A stretch of DNA of 7,889 nt, from positions 1 through 7,889 of the forward strand of contig JAIXRD010000211.1 of NCBI GenBank assembly GCA_027485365.1, in the 5' to 3' direction. Made by a program: the position numbers and the translations under genes. The notes beneath the pieces are model-generated. The model worked only from the letters and a program-made list of their open reading frames with translations. It made no database searches and had not been told where the DNA came from. The DNA is from Cryomorphaceae bacterium. Its GTDB lineage: Bacteria; Bacteroidota; Bacteroidia; Flavobacteriales_D; Crocinitomicaceae. Positions within the stretch are counted from its first letter, which is position 1. Each line of letters begins with the position of its first letter. Shown here piece after piece: positions 6,323-7,889 of the stretch.

Positions 6323-7332
6323 AAATTTTATACGCCATACAAGGAACGGGAAATGGCCATTTGAGTAGAGCCATCGCAATGTTGCCGACTTTAAACCAAC
6401 GCGGTGAGGTGGATATATTAATCAGTGGAAATCAATCACAATTATCCTTCCCGTCCCCAATAAAGTACCAATGTTATGGATTAACCTTTGTTTCTTCAGC
6501 GAAGGGAGGAATCGATATATTAAAAACGATAAAAGGGCTTAAGCCTCTCCGGTTTTTGAAGGAAGTTTGGGCACTACCCGTGGCTGATTACGATCTTGTG
6601 ATTTCCGACTTTGAACCTGTAAGCGCATGGGCATGTAAACTTAAAGGAGTCACATGCATCGAACTGAGCCATCAGGCGGCTGTAAGAGCTGTTGGAAGTC
6701 CGCAAACCCCGCAATGGTTTCCGCTTGGACGATGGATTATTAGAAATTATTGTCCCAGTAAATTACGTGTTGGATTCCATTTTGAGGCATTTACTGAAAA
6801 CACATTTTATCCAATAATTCGCGAGGAAATTCTTAGTGCAAAACCGGTACAGGGCTCCCATACCTTGGTTTATCTGACGGCATTTAATCGTAGTTTTTTA
6901 AAATCATTTTTTTCGGAAATCCCAGGTAAGTTTAAGATTTATTCAAAAGATATTAAGCAAATAGAAACAATTGATAACCTTGTTTTTTGTCCGCTAGGAA
7001 CCGATGACTTTTTATCCGATTTAATTAATGCAAACGGAGTAATTTGCGGTGCGGGATTTGAATTACCTGCAGAAGCCTTGTTTTTGAATAAAAAACTATT
7101 AGTTATTCCGTATGCTAATCATTTTGAACAGCATTGCAATGCGCAGGCCTTAAAGCAACTAGGCGTTCGGGTTCTATTTGAATTAAATCAGACTACTCAA
7201 GCGCAAGTTATTACCTGGTGTTTGGAAGAAAATCCCGTGGAGTACCGCTGGGCAAATCATTTGGAGCTTGCAATAGACCGGGTGTTCGATGCGGCGCAAG
7301 ACCTTAGAGATGCAATTCCAATAATAGATTAG
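6319..7332 (+). CDS. MurG-like (GT-B, PF13528-type) glycosyltransferase
   Basis: This 337-residue protein has the two-domain layout of GT-B transferases. The N-terminal domain opens with the glycine-rich loop GTGNGHLSRA (9-18), the counterpart of the acceptor-side loop GxGGHxxR of MurG. DLVISDFEP (92-100) is typical of the family. The C-terminal domain carries the donor-binding signature at 240-275, with CGAGFELPAEAL, then IPYANHFEQ and NA; Glu253 and Gln271/Asn274 are likely nucleotide-sugar contacts. No transmembrane segment or signal peptide is evident, so it should act at the cytoplasmic face of the membrane, perhaps on a lipid acceptor. Donor and acceptor cannot be told from sequence. 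It is joined to the LpxH-like phosphatase by a 4-nt overlap and ends tail to tail over ppk1 by 4 nt. It is not MurG itself, since the signature residues and neighbours differ from a division cluster. Confidence 0.83.
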   Translation: MKILYAIQGTGNGHLSRAIAMLPTLNQRGEVDILISGNQSQLSFPSPIKYQCYGLTFVSSAKGGIDILKTIKGLKPLRFLKEVWALPVADYDLVISDFEPVSAWACKLKGVTCIELSHQAAVRAVGSPQTPQWFPLGRWIIRNYCPSKLRVGFHFEAFTENTFYPIIREEILSAKPVQGSHTLVYLTAFNRSFLKSFFSEIPGKFKIYSKDIKQIETIDNLVFCPLGTDDFLSDLINANGVICGAGFELPAEALFLNKKLLVIPYANHFEQHCNAQALKQLGVRVLFELNQTTQAQVITWCLEENPVEYRWANHLELAIDRVFDAAQDLRDAIPIID

Positions 7333-7889
7333 TTGGTTTCTTCTGGGGTATATTTAGCGTATAAATTACGCTGCGCATGAAACGGAGGTCCTTCTGTGCG
7401 TCGATATTCGTTTTTCATATCGGAAGTAATCCAACGAGACTTTACGGTTCCGCGCCATTGAAAGTCAAAAATCTCGGTGATTTCGGCCTGAATTCTTGGG
7501 TCAAAAATAGGGGTAGCCACTTCAATTCGGAAATCTAGATTTCGCTCCATTAGATCAGCACTTCCAATATAAAATAAGGGGTTGCCATCATTACCGAAGA
7601 CCATACATCGCGCATGTTCAAGGTATCTATCCACGATGCTAATCACGGTTAGGTTCGGATTTTTCTTCAAGTCGGTTTTTAAACAACAGATTCCCCTAAC
7701 AATCATCTCAACACGTACCCCGGCCATACTTGCTTCAATTAATTTTTCAATCATTTGTCGGTCGGTAAGGTTGTTCAATTTAATCCGGATAAGCGCCGGT
7801 TTTTTTGCTTTAGCCAGGGCAATTTCCTTATCAATAAGTTGCACAATTTTTCTTCGGTAATTAATGGGAGAGACCATTAAGTGACGAAA
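7329..7889 (-). CDS. ppk1: Polyphosphate kinase 1, C-terminal part, cut by the window edge
   Basis: The last 186 residues are visible; the gene continues past 7889. An internal ATG at 7877 is not the start, because the frame stays open upstream as Phe-Arg-His-Leu, matching the family pattern HLLVSP before N-x-R-R. PPK1 reversibly polymerises the ATP gamma-phosphate into inorganic polyphosphate. The segment covers the C-terminal phospholipase-D-like domains. Conserved pieces are KLNNLTD, VRGICCL, SIVDRYLEHAR, IGSADLMERNLDFRIEVATP and a final GTVKSRW. The His of RYLEHAR (codon at 7614-7616) corresponds to the second catalytic-region His of E. coli PPK (His592); the autophosphorylated His lies in the unseen part. 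Full-length PPK1 is about 690 residues, so roughly a quarter is seen. It stops with TAA at 7329-7331, overlapping the glycosyltransferase stop. Confidence 0.95.
   Translation of the reverse strand, partial: FRHLMVSPINYRRKIVQLIDKEIALAKAKKPALIRIKLNNLTDRQMIEKLIEASMAGVRVEMIVRGICCLKTDLKKNPNLTVISIVDRYLEHARCMVFGNDGNPLFYIGSADLMERNLDFRIEVATPIFDPRIQAEITEIFDFQWRGTVKSRWITSDMKNEYRRTEGPPFHAQRNLYAKYTPEETN

Noticed and set aside
5498..7332. Idea that this plus-strand block is a defence or mobile module
   Set aside because: Both genes have clear envelope-type enzyme families, are flanked by housekeeping genes, and no integrase, transposase, repeats or attachment site is visible.
7582..7860. 92-codon open frame on the plus strand
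   Set aside because: It lies fully antisense to well-conserved ppk1 sequence and has no recognisable domain.
7329..7877. Reading the ppk1 fragment as a complete 182-residue protein starting at 7877
   Set aside because: The frame stays open to the window edge and the upstream codons (Phe-Arg-His-Leu) match PPK1, so the ATG is internal.

Overview
This 7.9-kb window looks like ordinary, gene-dense chromosome from a Bacteroidota bacterium, most likely of the Flavobacteriales/Cryomorphaceae type. Three things point there. A tRNA promoter has the Bacteroidota form TTTG-19 nt-TAnnTTTG. Start codons lack convincing Shine-Dalgarno sequences and have A/T-rich leaders. The gene types (DUF2141 protein, TatD-asparaginase pair, LpxH-like phosphatase next to a PF13528-type glycosyltransferase) are common in that phylum. 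The phylum call is inference from sequence; no species is named.

Layout. Bases 1-57 (minus) are the 5' part of a tRNA-Ser(GGA) gene cut by the window edge, with its promoter at 68-99. Bases 100-180 form the leader of a Kup-type potassium transporter (181-2151, plus). Three genes follow on the minus strand, reading 4955 to 2148: galE (UDP-glucose 4-epimerase), a TatD-family metal hydrolase and a type I L-asparaginase. They overlap by 8 and 4 nt, so they form a tight operon. Its last gene meets kup tail to tail with a 4-nt overlap. A 69-nt divergent gap separates galE from a plus-strand group: a small exported DUF2141 protein (5025-5435), a metallophosphoesterase of the LpxH/COG2908 type (5498-6322, GTG start) and a MurG-like glycosyltransferase (6319-7332) that overlaps the phosphatase by ATGA. 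The window ends with the C-terminal third or less of polyphosphate kinase 1 (minus, 7329-7889, continuing past the edge), again tail to tail with a 4-nt overlap.

How the genes fit together. Most are housekeeping: potassium uptake, asparagine breakdown, sugar-nucleotide interconversion, polyphosphate synthesis and a serine tRNA. The part with most room for new biology is the phosphatase-glycosyltransferase pair at 5498-7332, probably a small envelope glycolipid or glycan module. Its phosphatase has the generic GNHD motif where, from memory, E. coli LpxH has GNRD, so it may not be the standard lipid A enzyme. GalE could supply sugar nucleotides, but that link is only inference.

I found no CRISPR array, insertion sequence, phage gene, toxin-antitoxin pair or defence system. 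The only stretch without protein genes is 1-180, which holds the tRNA, its promoter and some inverted repeats.
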